The notes: generated from the sequence alone by a model not told the origin. A stretch of DNA of 64,000 nt from Patiria miniata (GCF_015706575.1 NW_024037053.1:1302001-1366000); one strand, 5' to 3'; positions 47,807-61,200 are shown, counted from the first letter of the stretch. Numbers and translations: made by a program.

Positions 47807-48818
47807 CTGTTGTGCCCATTCTTGAAAATCACGCATTCTCGAGAATGGGCATGCACATTCTTGAGAATGTGCAACTGGATCCTTGCTCAATCTTGGCAAA
47901 AAATAACTCTTCCAGATTGAGCGCACATTCTCGAGAATGCGCGACAAGATAACGGTCTTGTCGATGCCGAGCACCGGCTGCGCTTGGCAAGTCTAGCTGA
48001 ATCCTCGTTCACTGATTCTCAATAATTATACTGTTGCAACGCAAGGCTCTGAAAAGTAGAGTGGATATGATAAGTAAAGGCGTATTAATATGGGGGGGGG
48101 GGGACCGGGAAAATATAAGAGACATAATAATACTAGTGCAAAGAATTCTGATTTTTGGGATAATAAAAGCAAGGGGGGGGGGGGGGACGTAAGAATGAAG
48201 AATGTGAAGAATGAGAATGAATACTGCGACATCCCATAGTGCTAATGCTATTTCCCATTTAAATTGCCACCAATTTATTGTTCACATCCCACCATAACGT
48301 CGCAGAGCTGGATTCTATCTAGTCAAAAGAGCAATTTTGGCAGCTTCTGGACATCGTTTTTTTTTTTGTGGCACGCATATGATACATGCAGGGACTTGTA
48401 ACTTGTCTAGCCTAAACAAAGCACTTCCCAGACTAGTTCCCAGTCCTCCGTTATTACAAAACTTCCCATAGTGGGCAGAAAAAAGCAATAATAACAGGTT
48501 TAATTTGATTCAAATTATCGTAATTATACGAGTACAGAAGCATAGCACATTTTCTTTCCTCTTTATATGAATTGTTTCCCTTTTAACCGCTATACAATTC
48601 ATTTAACATAATTATGTCGTGCAATGTTTGTTAAGATTGGGCAAAATTCATAAATTGTGCACGTGATATTCCCAACCAATCTTAAGAATGAGCGCTCATT
48701 CTTAAGAACGCGTGCTCGTTCTTAAGAATGGGCGCTCATTCTTAGAATGCGCGCCCATTCTCGAGAATGTGCATGCCCATTTTCGAGAATGCGTGATTTT
48801 CAAGAATGGGCACAACAG
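47807..48818. mobile_element. 1-kb element with 70-bp inverted ends made of ATTCTCGAGAATG palindromes
   Basis: The left end CTGTTGTGCCCATTCTTGAA and the right end TTCAAGAATGGGCACAACAG are inverted copies and the match continues for about 70 bp. Each end is itself a row of ATTCTNNAGAATG palindromes: about three on the left plus one near 47925, and about five on the right. The interior includes poly-G tracts (48092, 48173). No transposase frame is seen. Target duplications are not obvious. Confidence 0.75.
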
Positions 48819-48819
48819 A

Positions 48820-49283
48820 CCCATAAAATGATAAATATGGCCAATTTACTGGACTACCTCCGTAAAAACAGGCCACACTTCCACCATGTACAAAAACATG
48901 TCGAACTGTGTCAAATTTTGATTTTCACATTTAGGCTTAGTTTTTAGTTTATTTTTGCTTTAGAAGCATACTCACCCTCTCAGAAAGTGCTGCCTTTTTC
49001 AGATGTATATTTTTCGTGAAATTTCCAGATTCGTTTTCACACGTGTGTGTATCAAAATGTCTACATGAAATTCCACGAAAATTAGACATCTGAAAAAGGC
49101 AGCACTTTCTGATTAGCCTATAAAGAGGGTGAGTATGTTTCTAAAGCAAAAATAAAATAAAAACTAAGCCTAAATGTGAAAATCAAAATTTGACAAAGTT
49201 TGACATGTTTTTGTACATGGTGGAACTGGAAGTGTGGCCTTCATTTACGGAGGTAGTCCAGTAAATTGGCCACATTTATGGGG
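48820..49283. repeat. 464-bp palindrome abutting the previous element
   Basis: The left arm (CCCATAAA..., CCAATTTACTGGACTACCTC, TCCACCATGTACAAAAACAT, GGCAGCACTTTCT in reverse) is nearly fully complementary to the right arm ending at TTTATGGGG. Arms are about 190 bp and the centre is near 49040-49060. It starts within 2 bp of the end of the element at 47807-48818. Confidence 0.9.
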
Positions 49284-50370
49284 CTACGTGTATCACAGGG
49301 ACAATGTATCGTCGTCAGACCTCCTAAAGCTACGCGCTTATACTTCTGCGTACTCGCCTTTAAGTTATACTTTGCAAGGCGTGCATCCTAAAAAAAATTA
49401 CATACTTTCACTGGTAATGATATCGTATCCTTTGATGCACGAACTTTAAGTTTAACCAGCAGCCGAAAAAATGTAGAAATTGAAGGCTCCTGGAAATTCA
49501 GGCAAAAAATGAAAAATATCGGCTTTTTACAGCTTATTACTAAGTACAAATGCAGGCAGATGCTTTCTGGCCTGCAGAAGTAAACAATATGACCGAAAGT
49601 TGACCTTTCTTGGTCTCCCAATATCGTCAGTATTAAACTATAGTTAAGATGTCATAAATAAGAATTTGCAGTTTCTACAAGGGTGTAAAACTTACGGTGC
49701 AACTAAAAGACACATTTCTTATATTATTTTGGATTTTTTGGGGTCACAAGTTTTAAAATCCGACATCTTAAAAACTGTCTCTGTTGATTGGGATGATCAT
49801 AATAACAATATCATTGGGATCTACATTTAATAGGTAAATATGTATAAAATGTAAATATGTAAATATATGCCTTTGTATAAATCTCCAAAATAGGATATTG
49901 AAATTAATCTTGAAATTACGAAAAGTGTATTGGCATTGAAAAAAGAAAGGAAAAAGGAAGAAAATATGTTTGAAAAATAATATTATATATGAGGAAATAT
50001 ATTTTCCTCAAGCCAACAAGTCTAAGTTATTAAAAAAAAAATGTTTATATTGAGTTACATGGCCCGGACAGCACATATTTTTTAATGAAGCGTCCCCTGT
50101 GCAGAATTACAAACATGTAGGCAGGATTCTTTTCTACAATGCCAAAACTGCACGCTTTGGAATTATATAAAGAGATTTCACTTTGTTAATCGGTACGGTG
50201 GATGATCGTAAGCCAACAATAAACATTTTTTGAGGAAAAGAGTGGTTGCTTTGTTATTTTTAAGCTACTTGGTCGCAAAGCCTTATCTGCGCAAAAATAG
50301 GAGGATCGAGGATACCTGTATCGTCAGACCCCCATGGAGGGAAATTTTTATTCGCCATTTTGGGAAAAGT

Positions 50371-50547
50371 GTTGCAACCTGACGCCACTTTTTTTCTTTA
50401 TATATCATCTCAATGAAGGTCATTCATTGCAAAAATGACGATGAGACATGAATCTGGGACTGAAAAATATTTCCAATTTTGTTAAGAAATTGTCTTGACT
50501 CTCCATAGACTTTGTACATAAACGCGGAAGTGGCGTCAGGTTGCAAC
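50371..50547. mobile_element. MITE, GTTGCAACCTGACG family, copy 3 (best preserved)
   Basis: Perfect inverted ends GTTGCAACCTGACGCCAC and GTGGCGTCAGGTTGCAAC, 177 bp, with the shared interior GAATCTGGGACTGAAA and CTCCATAGACTTTGTACA. Confidence 0.9.
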
Positions 50548-51648
50548 ATTTTTTCCCAAGAATTGTTTCTATTAATTATCGTCAGACCCCCTAAAAAAAA
50601 AGCTACGCGGTCCTTTTTGTACTACGCATTCACCTTCAATTTGTGTGTGATATCGCGCACGCGTTGCAAGCATAACCTGCGCTAGTCCGAAAATTTGGGA
50701 CTCTCATTACTGTGTATGAGAGTCCCAAAACTTAAGGTATTGAAAACATGCAAAACAAGAAAATAGACTGGCACCTAAAACAACCAGTCCAAGACAGCTT
50801 CAGTGCTGCATCAATCAACCATGCCAAAAGAATTTAAGAAACATTTGGCATGAAGCGGGAACTAGTCTCAATTTACTACACATTTCTCCATAGTCAAGCC
50901 ACCAGACTATTGACACTGAATGAAGAGGTCAGTCTTTTTAAATAGTTGTACCATGGATGGACATGTACAAGTCTAGTATTTATCCCCTTTTTGAAATCAC
51001 TTGACTTCCCTCTCATGTGCAAAATATTGAAGAAAAGTCTCCTTTAAAAATTGAATTGAGTCTGCAAACTTGGTAGGTGGAATACTGAGGACATGTTCTT
51101 TGCCCCAGTGGAATTTTTGGAGAAATTTGCTGGCTAAACTGTGAGTAAAGTCGGACTGATTTAGTTTTGCATGTTTCAGAGCACTCCAGAGCCCTGTCTG
51201 AACCTGCACGGATTATGGAGGGTCAAGGATACTTAAAAATTTAATTGTCAACCTAAAGCAGACTTCTCTCAATGTATTATGTAATGCCACCTTTTTTGTA
51301 ATTTTTGAACAGTTTCTTGGGGTAGAAATTACGATTTTCCTATGCGGTTTGCGGGCTGGTTGGTGCTGTGCAGCCGTTCCACTTGCGTGCTCATGGTGCA
51401 TGGCGCGGTGATCGCCATTTTTATTTTCGTGTTGCATTTGTTCATTGTCGTCGTCATTTTGACCCCCAAATTTACCTCAAAATTCAAAGCCCTGCCCTTT
51501 ATCTATGACATACCTGTATGTTCTCAATGTCGCCAACTAGTTTGGTACGCCAAATAATTTAAAAGTGGATTTTGTTCCCTTATACGAAGCAGGCCCATAA
51601 ATAAATGATCACCAAATTTTGCAATTGTCGGAAAAGAGAAAGGAAAGA

Positions 51649-51838
51649 GTTTTGCATCCTAATGATACTTTTTTATCATAGGCCTATTAACGAAGGTCAG
51701 TCAGTGTTGCAATGACGAATTTGGGACTGAGAGTATTTTGAAACATTTTCAGTTTTGTTAGAAAATCCTTTGAAAATGCACTCGACTCTCCATAGACTTA
51801 GTACACAACCCAATAAGTGGCGAGACTACATTGTACAT
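51649..51838. mobile_element. MITE, GTTGCAACCTGACG family, copy 4 (eroded)
   Basis: The interior blocks AACGAAGGTCAGTCAGT, TTGGGACTGAGAG and CTCCATAGACTTAGTACAC remain. Both ends are degraded. Confidence 0.7.
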
Positions 51839-52222
51839 TCTTTCCAAGGGAAATTTTGGAAATCACTTAAACATATCCGCTTGTTTTGTAAGGCCAAATA
51901 AAAAAAAAACATGTTTAAAAGCGTCCTGTCTTTTTGAAAAAAGGACGGAGGAGGCCTTTTTTTTTCAAAATGGCCACCCTACCCATTTTCCAGAACGACC
52001 AGCCGGGCTATTTTTCAAGGTTGCCGGCAGCTTTTCTTTAATGGCCGCCACTTGGACTTATGAAATGACATACCAGCTTTATATGGGCTAGACAATGCTA
52101 GATGCAACAGAAAAAGTGGCCAAAATGGTGTCACTGTTTAAAATTTATAATTTTGGGGTTTTTTTTAATTTTAATTTGGCAGATGAGTAGATTACTTTGA
52201 TGATCAGCAAATTGAAGCAGTA

Positions 52223-55200
52223 ATGAAATCCCTATCAGCCAATGCAGCGGTGTTTGTGCCTGGCAAGAGCTGGGGTCCAGCTCTTCCGGTGTACGCAGGC
52301 AGCACGAGTGTGCCGCCACAGCAGCAGTGGTCTGGCTCCGGACCCGCCGAGTTTGTGCCGGGCATGCCATGGCCAGGTGCTAGTGCAGCACCGGTGCCAC
52401 AGCAGCAGCAGTGGTCAAACGGCAACGAACAGGTCAGTCAGTTTGTCCAGTTGACCAGGGCACAATGATATTTCTGTAATCTCGTGAGTGAATAATATTT
52501 GCCACCGGTAGCCAAAAATTCTGGGCTATTAATGTTAATTTCAAGGCTCTGCTAATCACAGAATTCTACGCGTACAATCACCATTCTGTGCTTGCATTGA
52601 TAGCAAAGTAAGTACAGAATCCTCAGTCACAGTTTGCACGCAGTGGCGTAGCCGGGGGGGGGGGGGGGGGGGGGGGGCCTTGAGGGAATGTGGCCCCCCA
52701 GGCATGCCAGGTGCCCTTTTGCTCCCCCCAAAAAATCTGAAATTTGCCGCTTGCCAAGGAAGTGTCTTTTTGAAGTATTTTTTTGAATTATTAAAACGAA
52801 GAGGAAAACTATTTTTATTTTTTTTTTATTTTTCTTGTAAACCGTACGCCTTTCTGAAAATTTACATGTATTGATGAGAAAAAACACACTGTAGCTTCAA
52901 AAGTTACAGCGCCTCCTCCCCCCTCTCCCCGCCCCCTACCACCACCCCCACCACTTGCTGTGGCCTGGTAATGTGGGGAAACTGTTGGGTCTGCTCCTTG
53001 GTGCCCCATCAGAACATGCTGGGTCAAAATTTTGACTCTCAAAAATCCAGCTGTTGGGTGCTAGTCGCGAATGCTGTTGCACATGTTTCGCAGGGAACAG
53101 GACAAATAGGGCACAATATCACTGTACACTCAACCCCCCACCCCCCACCCCACCCCACCCCCCCCCTTCCAATGGCAAAAGCATTGCACCTGTTATTACA
53201 CAAATCAACTGCTTTGTAATGGTAATTATGAACAGTAGCAGTCAAACTCCTTTCTTAATACTTATAAGGCTTCAGTGCAAATTCAGTAATTCCTGTTCAT
53301 GTAAATTAATTAATTGTTAAATTTTAGAGTGCCGTGGTCAAGTGGCTACGGTAACGGTACATGGGTTCGAATCCTGACGTGGAACAGTGTTCTTTGGCAA
53401 GACACTTTACTTCAATTCCCTCTCTCCTACCATGAGTATAAGTGGGTACCTGTGAGGGTAGGGACCAGATTGCACTGAAGCTTGTGTTTTTGGCAATACA
53501 CTTTACTTCAATTGCCTCTCTCCACCCTGGAGTATGAATGGGTACATGTGAGGGCAGAGGCCAGATTGTGCTGATGCTTGTGTTCTTGGGCAAGACACTT
53601 TACTTTAATTGCCTCTCTCCACCGAGGAGTATAAACGGCACCTTTGAGGGTAGAGAGCAGATTGCACTGATCTTAAGCTAATATTATGAAGTGCTTTGAG
53701 ACTTTGGTATAAGCATTATATGGTTGTTATTTTTTCCTGGTCTGGTTTCCAGTCCCCATATGTCAACAGCAACTGGGAGCCAGACTACGTCATCATGGTG
53801 AAGGACATACTGTTCAGCCTCAGCATTAGCCCCGGTTCATTTGAGGACCACATGAGATCGCTGGTGGAGAACCTCAACGCCACCATCCGGACCGATAAGG
53901 ACTTAGGCACCATCGCGGACATCATCTTTGAGCAGGTAAAACGGACACTCCGTGCAGAAACTCTAGAAATGTGGACTAAGCTGTTGATTGGTCAGTTTGG
54001 ATTCCATGTGTTTGTAATACAGCAACGGTTTTACCGAAGACCCGATATAGAAGACGCCTGCTGAATGGTTGGAATCTTAAGGTCAAGACGCAGTCTTGTT
54101 TTGCATAATTAATCACCAAATCTGCTTGCATTTCATAGACCCTTGCTGGGCAAGGGGATATTCCATAGACAAGTAGCAGGGTTCGACTTCAGCGGAAACC
54201 TGCTAACCAAATGCTAGTCCAAACAGGGACGTGCAAGTCAAACTATTCCTTAAGTAGCCCGGCTGGCGAGTCAAAGTTATTGGGCTACGGCAAAGAATAT
54301 ATATCATTAAATTCAGAAAGCAATACTGTATCAATTTATATCAATTGTATTGACTGTTCAGGGATATATTATTAGATCTGTTTAAAACACTGACAAGATT
54401 GCCTCAGGATACACGTTTTAAATGCATGCATATTGTTGTTTATGAGACACTCTTTAAAAAACAAACATTCAGACTAGTGAAAATGCCCGTGGGCTACTTA
54501 AGACATGTAAGAGTCTTTTCAGTAGCCCGGCTGGCTAGTGAAAAAAAAGAAGTTAAGGTCAATCCCTTCTAGTAGTCACCCCTCCACGGAACAAATGAAA
54601 AAAATGGTCATCCTAGTCAAAAGGGCTGAGAAGGTTCAAGGTAAATATTCTTCAGGTCCCCCAAAAAAGGAAATCTCCTTTTGAATTTGAAAACTTTTTC
54701 TGCCAAAAGGAAAAATAAAATTGTCTCAACTTTCCTTCTTAAAAATTTGAGAGTTTTCAAGATTTTGTTGAAATTGTTTGGTTTTTATCTAGGCTGTCCT
54801 GGAGCCCAACTTCAGATACACCGGTGCCAGGGCGTGTGACTACCTCACATCACACTTAGTACTCCCACCAAATGTCAGCAAATTCCGCAAGCACATCAAT
54901 CAGAGGTAAGAGGGAAATTTTCAGGAAGCTTTTAAGCACAAACATTTGCTAAGCGTTGAAATTATTCCCTTAGCAAAAAATAGGTTACCAGTATGTTGTA
55001 CTGTGTATATTGGTTGTGACTGGTTCCCGGCTCGATTTGCTTAGCACTACCTTCTGCCCACAGGGCCCAATTTCACAGCGCTACTAAACACATAATAAAG
55101 CTTAAAAAAATTGAAAGGTGCATTAACCCTAAAAGGGCCGGGGGGGGGGGCGGAATTTTCCAGCGCTATGCACCGTGAAAACTGAATTTTCCCATATACG

Positions 55201-58200
55201 TCGTGTACACAGAGCAGAATTACCATTCGTACATATGAATAATTAATTAGCCATAATTAATTATGAAATTATTAAGTCATGAAATTTCTTGGGTATGTTT
55301 ATGAGGAGTTGCTCTATGCATGTACCGAGTTTCAAGATTTTTCGTCACTCGATGGCCGAGATCTTGGGTGGGGGGCGGAATCCCCACCTCCCCCCCCCCC
55401 CCCCTCCCCGGCTGAGAGATGGTCAAAATAACCCGGCCCTTTTAGGGTTAAGCTCTAACTCCCTAATGTCTGTTACTAGGAACTGGACCAACAAAAATGT
55501 ACATGTACATGACATAATGGAATCCACCACTGATGCACTGGTTGACATTCATGAACTTGCTACACATGGCTTATATGACAAAAGCAGTACAGAAATCTAG
55601 GCAAAATCAGTTGGATACCCCTAGCACTGCTTCAGGCCTTCAGGCCCAAGTCCATCGTATTCCCATCAGGTCACATCAGGCCTACTGGACCAAATCCTCC
55701 AAAATCCACCACAATGGGGGGATGGACTTTGATGGAGTTGTTTGGTTATGGTTAAAAGGTTTTTCATTCAAAAATTATGTTTAATATCTTGTGCATTGGT
55801 GTTTGCGTGCATATTCTGACAGAGTCAAAGACGCAGTGGAGAGCAGAGAAGTTATGGCCAAAGACCCGAACAAGATGGAGAGATTGCACGGGGCAACCAT
55901 GTTCCTGGCCGAGCTATTCCTCACATCACAGGTATGGCTATCACAGTACACCAGAATAGAGCACGCCAGTCTCGCCAGTCCATGTTCACTTTTTGTGTGA
56001 ACATTTTGAACCAAACATTGATAGTCCAGTCACAGACTCCCATGTTTGGATTTACGCAATTGCTATCTGCGTGATTGATTGAACGGAAAGTTGAGGTTAA
56101 AATTTTAAGATAGTTATCAATTTGGAATATTTTCAATATGTTGTAAGTTGTAATATTTTCTTTTCTTTACGAAAAGGCTAGTTATTGCCCTTGATTGGAT
56201 GGGCCCAGTCAGGACACAAAATAAATGAAAAAAAATAGGATGTTACATGTGTTGTAGCTCCTAAACGGATGTGCAGTATTCTCATAAAATCTCACAGGTT
56301 TTTGAGGTCAACTTGCACGCTGTATTGTAGTCAAGTTACTTGTATGGGATCACCAGTACATTTAACCCTAAAGGGGACGGGTTATTTTTTTTTTGGGGGG
56401 GGGGGATTCCGCCCCCCCCCCCAAGATCTCGGCCATCGAGTGATACAAATTTTTGAAACTCAGTACATGCATAGAGCAACTCTTCCTAAACATACCCAAG
56501 AAATTTCATGACTATAGGTCAAAGGGTTTTGGAATTATGGCTAATTAATTATTCATATGTACGAATGGCAATTCTGCTCTGTGTACACGACATATATGCG
56601 AAAATTCAGTTTTTACGGCGCATAGCGCCGGAAAAAATTTTGCTACGCGGTAACCCGTGGTCCGATTTTTATGTTTTTGGTATCAAAAGATGCGCAAAGC
56701 TCGAGGCTAAAAAGTCATAACAGCTCGGGTCGCAACAAAAATTGTTTTAGAGGCTATCACAGAAAATGTTGAGGGGGGGGGTGGATTTCACCGATGGTCG
56801 GCCGACCACCGTTGGAAAAACCTAACTATTTTTCAACTACTGCTCAAAATTTATCATTTTTTCTTCAGTCCAAATTTTGTTTCCTATTGGTTGCATGTTC
56901 ATGAATGGGGGCAGGCCAGCTAGACTGGTTCCCTTACCGTACAATTTTCCGGCATCTATAAATTGATCCATTTAATTTTCAGTGGAGTCAGGGAACCAGA
57001 CTACTTGAACATTTTTTTTTTTTTTTTTCCCCAGCATTTCCGAACACAAAACTTCAAACATGTCAGTGCAACAATAATTTGATCTATTATACTAACCCCT
57101 CAAATAGTTCATTTCTGAAAATTAAAGCAAAAGCCAATGATGTACATTCCCTTTAAGTGAAAGTATAATAAACGACCTTTTTTTTTTGGTAACTCACAGG
57201 TCCAGGTAGGGAATGGTCCACAGAGGATTAAAATCTACCGCACGGCTCTGAATGAGCTCATGGACACTCTGGTCAACAACGCAAGCAGCGGAAACCTGAA
57301 ATGTCTTAGCTTACTTCTAAAGGTACGAAGTTGAGTAGATTGGGTTTCTTTTTAGTATTAAAACGATATAAATTCTATCATTAGTCTTATAATGAGGTGT
57401 ATTTTTTATAAAGCTCATTGTTGATGCAAATCCTGATCAGTTGACCATTAGGCCTAAATTCCAAATCGATGAAAACAAATTCTAAACTTACACTTCCTAA
57501 CTTTGAGATACAATTTCCAACTGGCCCATGCAGTTTGAGCTGATGGATGTAAAACTGTCTGGTGTGTTTCCAATATTTGAATATTTGATTGGATCCAAGT
57601 TCGAAAAACTGAATACTAGATTATTCGAAAACGAACATTCCAATCCCACAAAATGCTGCAAAATTGGTGATTTTTTGAAGGACTTCGAAGGATAAGGGCT
57701 TCTGATTTTTTTAACTTTTTGTTTCAGCTGTCAGGGAAAGAAATAGAAGATTACGACAGGGAACAGAATGACGGCAAGGCTTCAGATCAGCTGAATCAGA
57801 TATTCCTGAAAGCCAGAAAACATGTGACGAATGAAGCCATTGACAAGTAAGTAAAATGAAATCACATGTGTGCAAGCACGGCAGCCGACTTCACGAAAAA
57901 GTGCGCAGCTTGCGCCATGCGTAAGACTTATGCAACCAAGTTGTTCCGCAGCTGCGCAATAAACTTATGATCGATTTCACGACACTTGGCATAGCTGCAC
58001 AACGTTTTAAATAATTTTAACATCTTGGACAAGGATGACAATCAGCATATACGATGGCTGTTTGTCTGTGAATATGTTCGTTCGCAAAATAAACGTTGGA
58101 TTACCACAGCCCGCCATTTTTAAAAACGATTTTGTCTGACTTTCTTCGGAATCGTTCAGCAACTCTAAAAATTATGGCCCTAGGCATCATATATCAGCAC

Positions 58201-61200
58201 TCAACAGAATCTGACTCTGAATATGTACGTGTTCATTTGTACAAGGGGTTTACTGCTCAATCCAACAGGCTCCAACAGGTTTATGTTATAGTTGGATCTT
58301 ATAACACCGCACTCACAGATTCTGTGTCTTGATTGGCCGAGAGCGAGTCACATGTTACTTTCTGATTTTGCTACCTTTCTGTGCACGGTCAAAAGTACTA
58401 TGCGCATAGCAACCAAAGTACTATACCATTAGCAACCAAAGTACTATTTCCACGGCGCGGTATTTGTGTGCAAATTCATGCTGGTGTGCGCGCTGTGCGT
58501 AGCGCGTATTATTCCAAAGAGAGCGCGCCGCAGACTTGGGTTCAAACATTTCGTGAAGGGGTAGTTTTTAAGAGAGAAATCCATTTTCCACCAATTTTGT
58601 ATTGAAATTGAAGTTTATTTCAACTGTGTTCAGATTTAAATAATTTAAAATATTAAAATCAAGCAGAATCTGTGGGTGAAGTGTTATAAAACATATATTG
58701 AATGCTTCATCTCGTGGTGAAGTAAAACTAGCCTCCCTCGGTGATCCATGGACCATTCTATTTTCCCTGGATCACCTCGGGAGGCTAGTTTTACTACACC
58801 ACTCGAAGCATTCAATATTTGTATACTGTTGGATTCAGTTGGATAATCCTGAGACCTCAACTAATTGATTAATTCACCTCTGACCCAGGAACGTGCGTGA
58901 GGTGTGGCTGCAACTGATTGAGCTGCGAGCCAAGAGGTGGGGACAAGGCGATGCAGCCTCGTACAGCGGTGGCGCTGCAGCCCCACCACCAGCAAGCAGC
59001 GGTGACGGCTTCATGTCGGCGAGTGGGGATGCACCAATGTTTAGTGTAAGTAGGAGAGACGTACAAACACATTATTGGGAAAAAAAATGACTTTTTGCAT
59101 GTGGATCTTTCTATAAATTTGGGATCCACTTTTTTTTCCTGTCCCTGTTTCTGACTTCTATGATATTAAAATTCTGATACACTCCTTAAAGGGAATATAC
59201 AACATTTGCAAACATCGAAAAATAAAGCTACCAAGTTTTTACGAAATACCTTACTAGGATGTTGGTAAATGACAGTGTAAAGCATCCTGTAAAATTATGG
59301 CACCTGGTGTGAAGTCATTTTCAAGAAAATTGTATTTTTGTATACATTTCCAACGGTGGTCGGCTGACCACCGTTGGAAAAACCTAACTATTTTTCAACT
59401 ACTGCTCTAACTTTACACTTTTTTCAGTCCAAATTTTGTTTGCTATTGGTTACATGTTCATGAACGGGTGCAGGCCAGCTAGACTGGTTCCCTTACCTTA
59501 CAATTTTCCGGCATTTATAAATTGATCCATTTTATCTTTAGTGGAGTCAAGGAACCAGACTACTTGAACATTTTTGTTTTTCTTAGTTTTTCCAGCATGA
59601 AAATTACAGCTGAAAATTACAGCAAAAGCCAATGATGTACATTCCCTTTAATGCAGTCGTCCTACAAGATTGATTGTAAATCGCAAACTACCTACCCAAC
59701 AAGTAAAACAAATTGTTTGAAGGAAATAGCATTGGGAGACACCTTTAACAAAAACATGTAATTGTTACTTGATATGTATTTTTGTTCAACAGTCTCAGCC
59801 AGTCTTCTATAATTCAAAGGGTCAAGTCATTTCAGCTGCTGAGGCAGGTATGTACCATGCTGATTTCTGACCGTCTCTACTTTGGTGCCACCTATTCCAA
59901 GTTTTTGGGATGAACCCCAACTCCTTTAGCTCTTGCATTAGGTATAGTAGTACCAAACCTTATGAAGTCCAACAGCCACAGTCACATGCAGTGGGATGAA
60001 CCAATTAAACTTCAACGGGCCTCATAATAGGAATTATACTGAAGCAAGTGACCACTACTTTATCATTAAGCCTTGTGAAAAAGCTTACTGGCTTAAAGAT
60101 ATAGTCCATCATTTGTAATTTGTGCATTTTGTTCGTTTGAAGCAACAAACGTGCTCAAAATCTAAAGAAGGGCACTAAACAACTAATCTGATGAAGTTTC
60201 AGCTCAGCTTCAGCTGTATATTCCGAGAAAAACAACATTCTAGGATCTCAATTTCAAATCAAAAGTTGCTGAATCATGTTTTGAATTGGGCCTGAATTCA
60301 GCGTCAAAGACACGTTCTCACTGTGCCGATTGCAGCTACGCGACATCGCGCACTGATCCGACGCATTATAGCAACCGCGCATGCGTGTGCATCTTGCCAA
60401 TGCTTGCGTGCGCTTCCCCGAATAACAAAACGAACTACTAATTTAAATTTCCAACGGTGCGTCTTAAGAAGCACCGTTGGAAAGTCCTTCTTTCGTTGAT
60501 TACTTCAAAATGACAGCTTGCCAGAAAGAATAATTTCACAGGAAGTTTAGTCCCCTTACTATCTTTCAACCAAGTATGTTTTTCAACAATAATTACACGA
60601 GTTACTTTTTGGATAGCTGCAAATGATGGACTATAGCTTTAAAGATAGTAATTGCACTTAACTAAACCTGTGAAATTATTCCTTCTGGCATGCTGTCATT
60701 TTGAAGAATACACTTAAAGAAGGAAACTTCCAAAGATGTGTCATGTGAGACATTTGTGGAAATTTTTATTAGTAGGTGGTTTGTAATTCAGCAAATCCGT
60801 GATTGGGTGCATGCGTACGTTGATGCCACGCACACACACGCACGGTTGCTATTGTTTGTTGGTTCAGTGCATGATGTGGCGTAGCTGCCATCGGCTGAAT
60901 GAGCACTTGTCCCAGGTGCCGATTTCGGGCGCAATTCAAAACATGACTCGGCACCTTTTGAATTGAAATTGAGATCCTAGAATATTGTTTTCTCAGAATG
61001 TAGAGCATGCTCTGAGATCAAACTTTATCAGGCTAGTTGTTAAGCACCTGTCTTTAGATTTTGAGCACTTATGTTGCTTCAAACAAACAAAAAAAACGCA
61101 CAAATAACTCAACTCTACCTTTAAAATTTGATGTGGTATATTATGTTTTGCCCCTTTGTTTTCTTGAAGGCTTCGGAGATGAGTATGAGGGTGATTTTGA

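Larger units (their letters stand above)
49284..52182. other. Spacer upstream of PAIP1, with mosaic repeat pieces
   Basis: The words ATCGTCAGACC and AAAGCTACGCG recur at about 49310, 50320 and 50578, suggesting an older element split by later insertions. A hairpin with a 13-bp stem (TTGGGACTCTCAT and ATGAGAGTCCCAA, 8-base loop) lies at 50695-50728. The 5' UTR exon and promoter of PAIP1 should be here or further upstream, but I could not identify them. Open frames at 51213 (minus) and 51342 (plus) show no domain. Confidence 0.45.

Noticed and set aside
47815-48815. Heat-shock elements (TTCNNGAA) clustered as a promoter
   Set aside because: Most units read TTCTCGAGAA with the wrong spacing, and they coincide with the inverted ends of a mobile element.
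51213-51557. Opposed open frames (minus 74 residues, plus 71 residues) upstream of PAIP1
   Set aside because: Overlap each other, no recognisable domain; neither gives a convincing PAIP1 first exon.
53328-53390. Functional tRNA gene
   Set aside because: Boxes A and B are present but acceptor and anticodon arms do not pair properly and a SINE core follows directly. The same applies to 61870-61950 and 25262-25345.
58869-59129. Minus-strand frame of 86 residues
   Set aside because: Antisense shadow of a PAIP1 exon (58889-59045).
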